DNA of 64,000 bases from Halarchaeum nitratireducens (GTDB taxonomy: Archaea > Halobacteriota > Halobacteria > Halobacteriales > Halobacteriaceae): assembly GCF_014647155.1 (NCBI RefSeq), contig NZ_BMOQ01000004.1, forward strand, positions 186,001 to 250,000. The letters run 5' to 3'. Both the position numbers and the translations under genes were made by a program. The first letter of the stretch is position 1. The number at the start of each line of letters is the position of its first letter. Of this stretch, positions 51,132-60,945 are shown piece after piece. The notes under the pieces are model-generated. The model searched no databases. It was given only the letters and a program-made list of their open reading frames with translations, and was not told the origin of the DNA.

Positions 51132-54100
51132 TCGCCGAGCAGGCCGGCGAGCGACTCGAACCACGCCGCGACCGACCGCCCGGGCGCCGTCGCGTCCCGG
51201 ACCGTCGGATCGACGCCGAGACGCGTGACGGTCGCCGACACCGGTCCCGCGCCGCGTTGTCGTTCGAGCACCCACGCGTACGTCGCCGCTTGGAGGTCGT
51301 AGCGCCGGCGCGTCTCCCGGTCCGAGGGGGCGAGCGCGACCTTCAGGTCGTCGACGTGCCACGTCCCGTCCGGGCCGCGCGAGACGACGTCCGCGACGTT
51401 CTGCGTCTCGACGGCCGCACCTTCGCCGACGCGGACGACGGCGTCCAGCGACTCCTCGACGAACACCGGATCGCTCGCGTGCAGGCGCGCCCACGTCTCG
51501 CTCGCGGCGAACTGCGGGCACACCCGATCGGCGACGAACGCCCGGACGGCCGCGCGCTCCGCCTCGCTCACGTCCCGCCCGGCGAGCGCCTCGTCGAGTC
51601 GTCTGCGCAGCGGTCCGGCACACGCCGCAAGCGTCTCCGTCTCGACGCCCGCGGAGACGGCGCGCGCGAGCACCGCGTGCGCGACGGTGCCGACCGCGTC
51701 CGGGCCGAGCGCATCCAACGGGAGTCCGAGGTCGTCGGACGGCGCCGCCCGCTCCGTGTGGAGCGCGCGCCGCTGGAGGTGTGCGAGCAGGTGTCGCTCG
51801 GGATCGCTCGCCAGCGGGTAGAGCGTGCTCGCGTTGACGTATCGCGGAGTCCAGCCGGTCCGCTCGCGCACCGCGGGCGTCGCTGCGGCCGGCGTCGGCG
51901 GCGATTCGCGCGACGGCACCCGATCGACGAGCGGGACGTCGTTGACGCCGACCGCGAACGCCCGCTTCGGGTCGCCCGGACGCGGCGACGCGACGGCGTG
52001 CGTCTCCCCGCGCGTCGCGCGCTCCATCTCGAACGCCTCGGCGAGCGCGTCCGCCCAGTTCTCCCGCGGTCGGCGCCGCGACGCGTCGCGGTCCGCGGGG
52101 AGCGGCACGACGAGGTGGTCGCGGGCGCGCGTCATGGCGACGTAGAGCACGCGCCAGCGCTCCGCGCGCTGTGCGCCCGCGGCGGCGACGAGCGGCGGCG
52201 GGCCGGCGAGTCGCGTCCCGTCCGCGACCCATCGCTCGCTCGCCCAGCGGAGGCCCGCGTCGCGGCGCGTGTCGTTATCGTCGTGGCCGCCGTCGCGCTC
52301 GTCGCTGATCGGGTCGCGCGCCGGGTGCGCGTAGACGCCGGCGTCGAAGCCGGCGAGCGGTGGGGCGTCGTCACCGACGCCGGCCGGTGGCGCGAGCGCG
52401 AGGTGGTCGGCGCGCGCGACGAACGCGTCGGTGTGCGGCCCGTGGAAGCCGAGCCACGCCCCGAGGTCCGCGAGAGCGATCACGTCGGCCTCGTCGCCCT
52501 TCATGCCGTGGACGGTACGGAAGACGACGTCGTGGGCCGCCGCGTCCGGGACGGGGACCGTCGGGCCGTCGCCCGGCGCCGCGAGGAAGCGTCCGAGCGC
52601 GTCCGCGAGGTCGTCGAGTCCCTCCTCGTCACTCGTCCACTCCGCGACGCCGTCGCGGAGCGCGTCGAGCGCCGCTACTCGGCGCGCCGGATCGCCCCCC
52701 GCGAGAGAGAGCGGATCGGCCGCGAGATCGAGCGCGTCGAGCACGTCGTCGACGGCGGCGACGGGCGCGGCGACGTGGCGTGCGCGCCGGGCCGCGAGCG
52801 CCGCGAGGCCGTCGAGAAACGCGTCCGTGGAGTCGTCGAGCGCCGACCCCGTCGCCACAGCGGCCGCGCGCACCGACCACTCGGCGTCGGCGACGGCGTC
52901 TCGGAGCGCCGCGGGGAGCGTCGTTCCGTCGCCGCCGAGGTCGGTCCCGAACAGCGCGCGCGTCCGGTCGGGGTCGAACGGATCGACCAGCCACCGGGCG
53001 ACCGCGGCGGCGAGACGGACGAGCGGCCGATCGAAGAGACGCTCGCTCGCGTCCGCGACCGAGAGCCCGCGCGCGTCCAGCTCCGCGGCGAACACCGCCA
53101 TCCGCGTCCGCCGCGGGAAGAGGACGGTCACGCTCGGCCGCTCGCCCTCGTCTCTGTCGCCCCCGTCGCTCCCATCGCCCTTCTGCTCTTTCCCGTCGCG
53201 TCCACCGCCGCTTCCGTCGTCGTCACCGCCCCCGTCGTCACCGTTCTCGAACGTCCCGCCATCGAACGCACCCGCGAGGTAGGCGGCGAGTGCCTGCGCC
53301 TCCGCTTCGGCCCAACCGAATTCGCCGGGCGACGCGCTCGCGCCGTGCGTGGCGACGTGGACGCTCGCCTCGCGTGTCGCCTCGCGGTCGGCGACGAGGT
53401 GCGGATAGTCGATGTCGAGCGATCCCGCGGCGCCGCGAGTCGGATCGTCGAAGGCGTCGGCGAACACGGCGTCCACGGCCGCGGCGACGTCCGGCCGCGA
53501 GCGATAGGTGCGCGCGGCGCGTTCGCGGACGTGCGTGTCCCAGTCGACGCCGAAGTACTCGCCCGCGGCGGCGGCGCGCGCGAAGCGTTCAGGGCTGGCG
53601 TTCCGCCACGTGTAGATGCACTGCTTCCGATCGCCGACGAGGACGACCCGCGTGTCGGCGTCCACGAACGGCGCGAGCGCGTCGTGCTGGGCGACCGAGA
53701 CGTCCTGCGCCTCGTCCACGATCAGCGTGTCGAGCCGGGCCGCGTACCGCTCGCGACAGTGCGTGCGGTAGTCGCTCGCGTACCGGTCGTCCTCGAAGTA
53801 CGTCGCGATCCAGTGCGCGACATCGAGGTGCGTGACGACCCCACGATCGCGCGTCAGGGCGTCGTAGCGCTCGGCGTACGTCCCGAGGAGCGCCCGGACG
53901 TCCTCGATGGCCTCGCGCCACGACGCGTCGCACGCGCGATCCGCGGCGACGAACGCCGCGCGCGCGTCGGCGTCGAAGCCCGCGTCGGTCTCGGCCGCCG
54001 TCCGTCGATCGACGAAGCGCTCGACGTCGCGCAGGACGTCGGCGAACGACCCCGGCGAGCCGTCCGGATACGTCCCGTCGACGACCGCGCGGAGGCGATC

Positions 54101-54736
54101 GGCGAAGGCGTCGACCGACAGTCGGCGCTGGCGGGCGGCCCGGAGCATCGCCGGGAGGAGGTCGTCGAGCCCCGCCGTGTGTTCGCCGCCGGGGTACGCG
54201 GCATCGAGGCGCTCGACGCGCGCCGCGTGCTCGGGGTCGGCGCGGAGGGCGTCGACGCAGTCCGCCTCAAGCGTCGCGAGGCGCGTCTCGTCGCCGACCG
54301 TCGGGACCCCGTCGAATCCCACCGCCGTCGCGACGTCCGCGAAGACGGTGTGGAGGACGCTGTCGACCGTCCCGAGCGTGTCGCTCCGGCGGAGACGCCG
54401 GGCGAGGTCGCTCGCGTCGTCGGCGTCGATGCGGACGTCGTCGTGCGCGGCGAGCGATTCGAGCGCGGCCGCGACGCCCGGCCCGACCGCCGCGGCGTCG
54501 GCGCGTGCGAACGAGGTGACACAAAGCCGCCGCTCGGGTGCGCGCTCCCCCGCCCCGCGGCCGCGGGCGAGCACCTCGGCGGCGAGCCGATCCGCGACCG
54601 TCGACTTCCCCGCTCCGGGGTTGCAGTCGAGGACGAACAGCCCGGAGTCGTGCGCGAAGACGGCGTCGCGGAGGCGACGCTGTGCGCCCCGAAGCTCGGG
54701 AGCGCCGCCGCCCGCCGCTTCCGATGCGTCGGTCAT
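51128..54736 (-). CDS. AddA-like UvrD helicase with RecB-type nuclease domain
   Basis: A 1202-residue superfamily 1A helicase. Motif I is CNPGAGKST at 38-46, motif II is IVDEAQDVS near 330, followed by VGDRKQCIYTWRNA, VFRTVHGMKGDEADVI (motif V region) and RVLYVAMTRARDHLVV (motif VI). Residues about 1040-1170 form a PD-(D/E)XK nuclease like that of RecB/AddA (HVDDLKVALAP, then YDLQAATYAW). A Gly/Asp-rich low-complexity insertion (about residues 495-530) splits the helicase core. The gene overlaps the upstream AddB-like gene as ATGA, and the pair resembles bacterial AddAB for double-strand break processing. Confidence 0.87.
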   Translation of the reverse strand: MTDASEAAGGGAPELRGAQRRLRDAVFAHDSGLFVLDCNPGAGKSTVADRLAAEVLARGRGAGERAPERRLCVTSFARADAAAVGPGVAAALESLAAHDDVRIDADDASDLARRLRRSDTLGTVDSVLHTVFADVATAVGFDGVPTVGDETRLATLEADCVDALRADPEHAARVERLDAAYPGGEHTAGLDDLLPAMLRAARQRRLSVDAFADRLRAVVDGTYPDGSPGSFADVLRDVERFVDRRTAAETDAGFDADARAAFVAADRACDASWREAIEDVRALLGTYAERYDALTRDRGVVTHLDVAHWIATYFEDDRYASDYRTHCRERYAARLDTLIVDEAQDVSVAQHDALAPFVDADTRVVLVGDRKQCIYTWRNASPERFARAAAAGEYFGVDWDTHVRERAARTYRSRPDVAAAVDAVFADAFDDPTRGAAGSLDIDYPHLVADREATREASVHVATHGASASPGEFGWAEAEAQALAAYLAGAFDGGTFENGDDGGGDDDGSGGGRDGKEQKGDGSDGGDRDEGERPSVTVLFPRRTRMAVFAAELDARGLSVADASERLFDRPLVRLAAAVARWLVDPFDPDRTRALFGTDLGGDGTTLPAALRDAVADAEWSVRAAAVATGSALDDSTDAFLDGLAALAARRARHVAAPVAAVDDVLDALDLAADPLSLAGGDPARRVAALDALRDGVAEWTSDEEGLDDLADALGRFLAAPGDGPTVPVPDAAAHDVVFRTVHGMKGDEADVIALADLGAWLGFHGPHTDAFVARADHLALAPPAGVGDDAPPLAGFDAGVYAHPARDPISDERDGGHDDNDTRRDAGLRWASERWVADGTRLAGPPPLVAAAGAQRAERWRVLYVAMTRARDHLVVPLPADRDASRRRPRENWADALAEAFEMERATRGETHAVASPRPGDPKRAFAVGVNDVPLVDRVPSRESPPTPAAATPAVRERTGWTPRYVNASTLYPLASDPERHLLAHLQRRALHTERAAPSDDLGLPLDALGPDAVGTVAHAVLARAVSAGVETETLAACAGPLRRRLDEALAGRDVSEAERAAVRAFVADRVCPQFAASETWARLHASDPVFVEESLDAVVRVGEGAAVETQNVADVVSRGPDGTWHVDDLKVALAPSDRETRRRYDLQAATYAWVLERQRGAGPVSATVTRLGVDPTVRDATAPGRSVAAWFESLAGLLGD

Positions 54737-56835
54737 CGTCCGGCCTCCCCGGCCGCTCCCAGCACGCCGGCCAGCGCGTCCGGCACGCGGCGATCGGCCG
54801 CGAGCAGGGACGAGAGGTCCTCCCCGTCGACGACGGGCGCGTCGGGCGCGACCTCGGCGAGGAACGGCGACCGGTACGCGGTAACGCCGTCGGCGCCGGT
54901 CGCGAAGCGCGTGCAGACGAGGCCCGCGCCGGCCGCGCCGACGGCGTCCGCGAGGTGGTCGCGCTCCCGGGCCTCCGTCCACGCCCCGCGCACCCCGAGC
55001 GCCGCGCCGCCACCGGGGCCGCCGTCGCCCGCCACGACCGCGTCGCGGAACGCCGGCGGGAACGCCCCGCTCGGGCGCTCGGGCCACTCGCCGTCGACGA
55101 ACCCCACGGCGACGACGTACGGGACCGTCCGCACCCACGCGTCGGTCGCGTCCAGCACGTCGATCCGCTCCGCGTTGTCGTGTTCGCGTCGACCCGGTCG
55201 GGTCGTCACGAGGGCGTCGAGGACGTCCGCGACGGCCGCCCACGACGCCTCGACGTACCCGCGCCCGCACCAGTCGCCGTACTTCGCGCGGACCTCGCCG
55301 AGCAGGTCGCGCGAGCGCGAGAGCGCCCGCGCACCCCGCGAGGTCGCGCCCAGATCTGACGTGTCGGCGTCGCGAACCGCCGGTAGGACGACGCGCTCGC
55401 ACGCGTCGAGTACCGGCCCGAGCGTCGGCTCGACGGTCTCGGGGCGCGGCGCGCCGGCATGCGTCTCGGCCCACGCCAGCAGTCGCCTGACCCCCGCACG
55501 CGCCGCCGCTTCGCCGTCCGTCGCCGGATCGAGCGCGTCGAGTCGTCGCCGCCACGTCTCGACGTCCCCCGAGTCGTCCGCGAGCGCGCGGCGGACGACC
55601 GCGACGTCACCGTGGTCCAGCGGCCAGACGCGCCCCCGGTCGGCGCGTGGGGGAACCCACTCGACGTCGAACGGCGCGAACAGGTCGGCGGGCGTGATTT
55701 CGCCCTCGCCCTCGTCACTCGTGGCGTCGAGGAGCGCGACGCAGGCGCTGAGGACGCGATACGGCCGCGTCTCGGTCACCGCGAGCTGCGTCCAGACGGA
55801 GAGGTGGCGGCCGTACTCCCGCCCCGCCCGCGTCAGGGCGCGCTCGTAGCGATCGACGTCGCGGGCGACGACCGCGACGTCGGCGACCGCGGCGCCCCGT
55901 TCGAGGAGCGCGTCGACGGCCGCCATCGCCGCGCGCGCCTCGGTCCGCCGGGTGGGCGCGACGACTTCGGCGACGGGGACGGCCGGATCGAGCCCGCCGG
56001 TCGGCGCGTCCGCGACCGTCACGTCCGCGCCGTCGACGGCCGGCCCCGCCGCGAGCCGGGACGCGAGCCGCTCGGCGATCCGCGGGCCCGTCCCCGCGCG
56101 CAGAACGCAGTGAACGTCGGTGTCCGTGTACGCCGCGACGGCGCCCAGGAGATCGAGCAGCGGGCTTTCGACGGTGCTCACGCCGGCGAGCGAGAGGCGT
56201 TCGATTCCGGGGTACGCGTCCGTCCACGCCGCTCCGTCGCTCCGGACGATCGCGTCCCGCGCCGCGCGCAGCGCCGCCGCCGTCGAGACGGGGCGATCCG
56301 CCCGTTCGGCGAGGGCCGCTTCGATCCCGTCGAGTCCGTCCAGCAACGCCCGCGTCTCGCGCGCCGCCGCGTCGGGGAGGGCACTCGCGACGGTGTCGAG
56401 CGCGTCGCGGCGTTCGCCCGCCCCGCCCGCGACGGTCGTCAGCTCCTCGCGCGCGGCCTCGATCGCGTCTGCGTGCGCGGCGAGATCCGGCCCGACCACC
56501 ACCCGGAGCGGATCGCCCGCCACGCTTCCGTCGTCGAGGACCCGTTCGAGGAGGCGGAGACGGTCCGCGCGGTCGAGCGCCCCCCGGTCGACGGCGTGCG
56601 TGCGAACGTCGCGCGCCACGTCGCCCGGCGAGGCGAGACGAAGCGAGCTCCGCGGCCGCGATCGCTCGGCGAGCGCGCGCTTCAGGTTGCGCTTGTGGAG
56701 GCGCTCGGGGGTGAGAACGAGGTCCGTCGCGGCCGCGCGTCGCATCGCCCGATCGAGGAGCGTCGCGGCCGTCCCGACGTGGACGGTCAGCGACGCCGTG
56801 CGGTCGTCGCGAGAACCCGAGTCGGCGTCCGTCAT
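54733..56835 (-). CDS. AddB/RecC-like inactivated helicase protein
   Basis: A 700-residue protein without Walker motifs. It has the plan of AddB/RecC: an N-terminal region with GTAATLLDRAMRRAAATDLVLTP, a strand-helix core (VVAPTRRTEARAAMAAVDALLERG) and PYVVAVGFVDGEWPERPSGAFPP near residue 590, the equivalent of the AddB segment before motif V. No iron-sulfur cysteines are evident, unlike bacterial AddB. The start is ATG 56835. The overlap with the helicase-nuclease gene implies a stable complex. Confidence 0.72.
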   Translation of the reverse strand: MTDADSGSRDDRTASLTVHVGTAATLLDRAMRRAAATDLVLTPERLHKRNLKRALAERSRPRSSLRLASPGDVARDVRTHAVDRGALDRADRLRLLERVLDDGSVAGDPLRVVVGPDLAAHADAIEAAREELTTVAGGAGERRDALDTVASALPDAAARETRALLDGLDGIEAALAERADRPVSTAAALRAARDAIVRSDGAAWTDAYPGIERLSLAGVSTVESPLLDLLGAVAAYTDTDVHCVLRAGTGPRIAERLASRLAAGPAVDGADVTVADAPTGGLDPAVPVAEVVAPTRRTEARAAMAAVDALLERGAAVADVAVVARDVDRYERALTRAGREYGRHLSVWTQLAVTETRPYRVLSACVALLDATSDEGEGEITPADLFAPFDVEWVPPRADRGRVWPLDHGDVAVVRRALADDSGDVETWRRRLDALDPATDGEAAARAGVRRLLAWAETHAGAPRPETVEPTLGPVLDACERVVLPAVRDADTSDLGATSRGARALSRSRDLLGEVRAKYGDWCGRGYVEASWAAVADVLDALVTTRPGRREHDNAERIDVLDATDAWVRTVPYVVAVGFVDGEWPERPSGAFPPAFRDAVVAGDGGPGGGAALGVRGAWTEARERDHLADAVGAAGAGLVCTRFATGADGVTAYRSPFLAEVAPDAPVVDGEDLSSLLAADRRVPDALAGVLGAAGEAGR

Positions 56836-56960
56836 CGAACGCCGCGTCGGTTCGCTCCGGTCCGTCTAAACGACGGCGGTTCCGCGACGACGCGCGTCTC
56901 GGGACGTGAATCCCACCGCCGGTCGGCGCTCTCGAAGGAGCGCGAACCGAGAGGCGCGCT

Positions 56961-57227
56961 TCAGCGGTTCTCGCGCTGTTGGATCTTGTTCAGCTCGATG
57001 AGTAGCCGAAACACCGCTTTCACGAGGTTCGAATCGAGGTCGAACGCCTCGGCGTTCTCGCCGGCGCGGGCCATCACGGCCTCCTCTTGGGCCTCGTCGG
57101 TCGTCGCCATCCCCTCGTCGGCTTTCACGTCGGCAACGGCGTCCGCGACGTAGGTGCGGCGTGCGATCAGTTCGACGATGTCGCGGTCGATTCCCTCGAT
57201 CTCCTCGCGGAGTTCGTCGAGGCTCAT
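56961..57227 (-). CDS. Chorismate mutase (AroQ type)
   Basis: An 88-residue all-helical protein. MSLDELREEIEGIDRDIVELIARRTYVADAVADVK contains the catalytic Arg and Lys pattern of AroQ. EEAVMARAGENAEAFDLD follows, ending with LIELNKIQQRE. It converts chorismate to prephenate. ATG 57227 overlaps the shikimate kinase stop as ATGA; an in-frame ATG at 57290 would add a poorly conserved stretch. Confidence 0.92.
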   Translation of the reverse strand: MSLDELREEIEGIDRDIVELIARRTYVADAVADVKADEGMATTDEAQEEAVMARAGENAEAFDLDSNLVKAVFRLLIELNKIQQRENR

Positions 57228-58078
57228 CTCGTCCGTGCGCCGTCGTGCTGTGTCGTCGTGCGAAACGTCGTTCCCGGTTTCGTCTCCCATGTGTCCTGTA
57301 GGTCCTCCAAAGCGCTCCGCTCCCCGACGGCGACGTAGCTCGGGCCGGTGCCCGAGAGCGAGACGCCGTCGGCTGCGGGCATGGCCTCGACGAGCGGGGC
57401 GAGCGGAAAGTCGAGCGCCCCGCAGAACGCGAAGCCGTTGATCGTCATCGCGAGGCCGTATCGCCCCGCGAACGTCAGCTCTTCGACGTGTTCCGCGAGC
57501 GGCGCGATCCGCGCGCAGCGCTCGGCGTCCGCGTCCGCGCTGAACGCCCGCTCGTCCGGCGTCCAGACGAGCACGTCCCAGTCGGGGTCGTCGCGCGAGA
57601 GCAGGACGTCCCGATCGTTGTCGGTCACGGTGAGCCCGCCGAGCATGCTCGCGCTCGCGTCGTCGTACGCGCCGGTGACGGTCACGCCGACGTCGCGAGC
57701 GGCCCGAACCCCGAGCAGTGCCGCGTCCTCGCGCGGAACGTCGTCGGCGACGCCGAGCGCGTCGAGCGCGGCGAGCACGGTCGCGTTCGCGGCCGCGCTC
57801 GACGACTTGAGGCCCGCCGCCATCGACACCTCGGAGGACGTCTCCACGTGCCCGCCCCGGACCCCGTCGCCGTACGTCTCGCAGGCGAGTTCGACGCAGC
57901 GCTCGACGAGGCGGGTGTCGGCGTCCGGCTCGCCGGCGACTGACCCCGTGACCGCCCCGCCGCCGCCGAGCTCGACGTCCGCACGGGTGTAGCGGTCGAT
58001 GGCGAAGGCGGCGCCCCGGCCAGTCGCGAGCGCGTTCAACACGGTGCCGGCCGCAGGGGCCTCGGCGCTCCCGTCCAT
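57224..58078 (-). CDS. Archaeal shikimate kinase (GHMP superfamily)
   Basis: A 284-residue GHMP-type kinase, not the bacterial AroK fold. The ATP-binding motif is SMAAGLKSSSAAANATVLA near residue 85. The N-terminal APAAGTVLNALATGRGAAFAID and SLSGTGPSYVAVGE near 245 are characteristic. It phosphorylates shikimate for EPSP synthase. It is the first gene of a two-gene operon with chorismate mutase, separate from aroC/aroA 20 kb away. Confidence 0.93.
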   Translation of the reverse strand: MDGSAEAPAAGTVLNALATGRGAAFAIDRYTRADVELGGGGAVTGSVAGEPDADTRLVERCVELACETYGDGVRGGHVETSSEVSMAAGLKSSSAAANATVLAALDALGVADDVPREDAALLGVRAARDVGVTVTGAYDDASASMLGGLTVTDNDRDVLLSRDDPDWDVLVWTPDERAFSADADAERCARIAPLAEHVEELTFAGRYGLAMTINGFAFCGALDFPLAPLVEAMPAADGVSLSGTGPSYVAVGERSALEDLQDTWETKPGTTFRTTTQHDGARTR

Positions 58079-58170
58079 ATCTGAGGGTCACCGACGCACC
58101 ACTTAGCGGTGGCGGTCCGCGCGACCGCATCGAACGCGGCGCTTTTGCGCGCGCAGACGTAGAACGGGAC

Positions 58171-58599
58171 ATGAGCTACCGGAACGACGTCGCCCCGGAG
58201 ACCCTCCCGGTCGAACTCACGTCCGACGGTGTCGTGCTGACGTACGCGGACGGCCGCGAGACGTTCTACAACGGCGTTCCCGAGCGACACGAGGGGACGC
58301 TGCGGACGAACCCCGGGATGCACGTCCAGGTGCTCGTCCTCGATCCGACGGAGACGGAGGGCGTGATGTGTTACGTGAACGATCGGGACACGCACGATGA
58401 GGTGCTTGAGACCACCGGCGTCGGACGCGTCATGCTCGATCCCGGCGAGACGACGGAAGTCTTCCCGGGCGTCACCGTCGAGATGGACGGCTACGCGGCG
58501 GAGATCACCGCAGATCCCGAGGTCGCGCGCGGTCGCGTCTTCGTCTTCGAGGAGGACGAGACGCGGGAGTACAGTTTCGAGTTGTTCGCCGGCGAGTAG
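58171..58599 (+). CDS. Haloarchaeal DUF5796-type protein
   Basis: A 142-residue acidic, beta-rich protein: DVAPETLPVELTSDGVVLTY, RETFYNGVPERHEGTLRTNPG, then VLDPTETEGVMCYVNDRDTHDE and MLDPGETTEVFPGVTVEMDGY. It matches a family I remember as DUF5796, found only in haloarchaea and without known role. It is divergent from shikimate kinase (92 bp between starts) and convergent with the zinc-finger gene. Confidence 0.82.
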   Translation: MSYRNDVAPETLPVELTSDGVVLTYADGRETFYNGVPERHEGTLRTNPGMHVQVLVLDPTETEGVMCYVNDRDTHDEVLETTGVGRVMLDPGETTEVFPGVTVEMDGYAAEITADPEVARGRVFVFEEDETREYSFELFAGE

Positions 58600-58600
58600 G

Positions 58601-58735
58601 CTACTGTAAGTAGGAGGGGTCCTCGGCGTCGCAGGTCTCCTCGTGTTGGGTCGCGTCGTCCTCCGAATCGAACATCAGTCCACATTTCTCACAGCGGTAC
58701 CACGTCATGTCGTCCCGCTGGGTTTCCTCGACCAT
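58601..58735 (-). CDS. 44-residue C2H2-like zinc-finger protein
   Basis: A microprotein with CEKCG near residue 15, then a helix ending in QHEETC, giving a Cys2-His-Cys finger. It starts MVEETQRDDMTWYRC, a recurrent haloarchaeal N-terminus (I remember it as DUF7128). An in-frame ATG 51 bp upstream would add residues unlike this family. It starts 1 bp after the convergent stop of the neighbouring gene. DNA or RNA binding is possible. Confidence 0.78.
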   Translation of the reverse strand: MVEETQRDDMTWYRCEKCGLMFDSEDDATQHEETCDAEDPSYLQ

Positions 58736-58813
58736 ACTCTCACTCTCGACGCCCGTCCTGTTAGGCGTTTTCCCCACCGTAGTCATTTATCCCCCGCTCA
58801 CCAACACGGGGAT

Positions 58814-60904
58814 ATGAGCGAGGACAGCGTCCCCCGCCTCGTCGTCCGCGAGGCCACCGCGCGCGACGCCGGTCGCGGGATCGTCCGCCTTCCCGACGCC
58901 GTCCGCCGCGATCTCGGCGTTCTCAGCGGCGACACCGTTCGCCTCGTCGGCGAGCGGGCGACGGTCGCCAAGGTGTGGCCCGACGCGGCGCTCGCCCCCG
59001 ACGAACTCCGTATCGACGGCGCGACCCGCGCGAACGCCGGCGTTCGCGTCGGTGACACGGTCCGCGTCGAGCGCGCGTCGGTCAGCGACGCCGAGCGCGT
59101 CGCCGTCACCCCGGCCGTCCCACCGGAGCGCGAACGCGACGCGGTCGTCGACGCCGTCCGAACCGCCCTCTTCGATCGCCCCGTTCGCGCCGGCGAGACC
59201 GTCCGCGTCGACTCCCTCGGCCGTATCGGCGAGTTCGAGATCGGCGACACGACGCCCGACGGCGACGTCGTCGTGACGGACGCGACGACCATCGACGTGC
59301 GCGAGCCCGAACCCGGCGACGAGGGGCGCGAGCCGTCGGCCGACGGCGATCGCGTCGGCGTCACCTACGAGGACGTCGGCGGCCTCGGCGAGGAGCTCGC
59401 GGCCGTGCGCGAACTCGTCGAACTCCCGCTGACCGATCCCGGGCGCTTCCGGCGCTTCGGCGTCGACCCCCCGAAGGGCGTCCTCCTCTACGGGCCGCCG
59501 GGGACGGGGAAGACGCTGATCGCGCGCGCCGTCGCCACCGAGGTGGACGCGCACTTCGTCAGCGTCTCCGGGCCCGAGATCACCTCCAAGTACAAAGGCG
59601 AGTCCGAGGAACAGCTCCGCGAGGTGTTCGCGGAGGCGCGCGAGAACGCCCCGAGCGTCGTCTTCTTCGACGAGTTCGACGCCATCGCGGGCGAACGCGA
59701 CGACGCCGGAGACATGGAGAACCGGATCGTCGGCCAGCTGTTGAGCCTCATGGACGGCCTTGAGGGCCGCGGCGAGGTCGTCGTCATCGGCGCGACCAAC
59801 AGGGTCAACGCCATCGATCCCGCGCTCAGGCGGCCGGGGCGCTTCGATCGGGAGATCGAGATCGGCGTCCCCTCGCGGGCGGGCCGCGCGGAGATCCTCG
59901 ACGTCCTCACGCGCGGGATGCCGCTCGCCGACGACGTCGACCTCGGGACGTTCGCCGACCGGACGCACGGCTACGTCGGCGCGGACCTCCGCGCGCTCGT
60001 CACCGAGGCCGCGATGGCCGCGATCCGCGACGACCGCGACACCGTGACGCGCGCGGACCTCGACACCGCGTTCGCCGCCACCGATCCCTCCGCGATGCGC
60101 GAGGTCGTCGCCGAGTCGCCGGACGTCTCCTTCGCCGACGTCGGCGGCCTCGACGAGGCGAAGGCGACGCTCCGCGAGGCCGTCCAGTGGCCCCTCCAGT
60201 ACGGCCCGCTCTTCGAGGCCGCGAACACCGACCCGCCGACCGGGATCCTCCTCCACGGTCCGCCCGGCACCGGGAAGACGATGCTCGCGCGCGCCGCCGG
60301 CCACGAGGCGGGCGTGAACGTCGTCCGCGTCGCCGGCCCCGAGCTCGTCGATAAGTACGTCGGCGAGTCGGAGAAGGCGGTCAGGGAGGTCTTCGAGCGC
60401 GCGCGACGCACCGCCCCCTGCGTCGTCTTCTTCGACGAGATCGACGCCGTCGGAAGCGCGCGCGGTCCCGAGACGAGCGAGGCGACCGAGCGCGTCGTCA
60501 GCCAGCTCCTCACCGAACTCGACGCCGCCGCGGAGAACCCGAACCTCGTCGTCGTCGGTGCGACGAACCGCCGCGACGCGCTCGATCCCGCGCTCCTCCG
60601 GCCGGGGCGCTTCGAGACACACGTCCACGTCCCCCGGCCCGACGAGGCCGCACGGCGCGCGATCCTCGCCGTCCACACGGCCGAGAAACCGCTCGCCGCC
60701 GACGTCGACCTCGATCAGGTCGCCGAGCGCACGGAGGGGTACACGGGCGCGGACCTCGCCGCGCTCGTCCGCGCGGCCGCCCTCGACGCCATCCGCGACA
60801 CCGTCGACGCCCACCCCGACGACGCCGCGTCTTACCCCGACGAGGTCCTGCTCCGCCGCGAGCATTTCGCCGCCGCGCGCGAGCGCTACGACGCCTCGCG
60901 CTGA
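58814..60904 (+). CDS. Cdc48/VAT-type AAA+ ATPase
   Basis: A 696-residue double AAA+ unfoldase. The N domain has the double-psi barrel (VVREATARDAGRGIVRLPD) and a second subdomain to residue about 180. Walker A motifs are GPPGTGKT at 227-234 and 482-489. Walker B motifs are FFDEFD and FFDEID, the first departing from the usual DEID. Second-region-of-homology arginines lie in RRPGRFD and LRPGRFE. It extracts or unfolds proteins for the proteasome. It is one of several paralogs expected in a haloarchaeon. Confidence 0.93.
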   Translation: MSEDSVPRLVVREATARDAGRGIVRLPDAVRRDLGVLSGDTVRLVGERATVAKVWPDAALAPDELRIDGATRANAGVRVGDTVRVERASVSDAERVAVTPAVPPERERDAVVDAVRTALFDRPVRAGETVRVDSLGRIGEFEIGDTTPDGDVVVTDATTIDVREPEPGDEGREPSADGDRVGVTYEDVGGLGEELAAVRELVELPLTDPGRFRRFGVDPPKGVLLYGPPGTGKTLIARAVATEVDAHFVSVSGPEITSKYKGESEEQLREVFAEARENAPSVVFFDEFDAIAGERDDAGDMENRIVGQLLSLMDGLEGRGEVVVIGATNRVNAIDPALRRPGRFDREIEIGVPSRAGRAEILDVLTRGMPLADDVDLGTFADRTHGYVGADLRALVTEAAMAAIRDDRDTVTRADLDTAFAATDPSAMREVVAESPDVSFADVGGLDEAKATLREAVQWPLQYGPLFEAANTDPPTGILLHGPPGTGKTMLARAAGHEAGVNVVRVAGPELVDKYVGESEKAVREVFERARRTAPCVVFFDEIDAVGSARGPETSEATERVVSQLLTELDAAAENPNLVVVGATNRRDALDPALLRPGRFETHVHVPRPDEAARRAILAVHTAEKPLAADVDLDQVAERTEGYTGADLAALVRAAALDAIRDTVDAHPDDAASYPDEVLLRREHFAAARERYDASR

Positions 60905-60945
60905 CGTCCCGATAGGTACAGGGGGTCCCGGGACGAAGCCGGCCC

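Noticed and set aside
50114-55849. A very long open frame (over 1900 codons) on the plus strand across dabA and the AddAB-like genes
   Set aside because: It is rich in Arg, Pro and Gly, unlike acidic haloarchaeal proteins, and runs in and antisense to genes with clear motifs. Long shadow frames are expected at this GC content.
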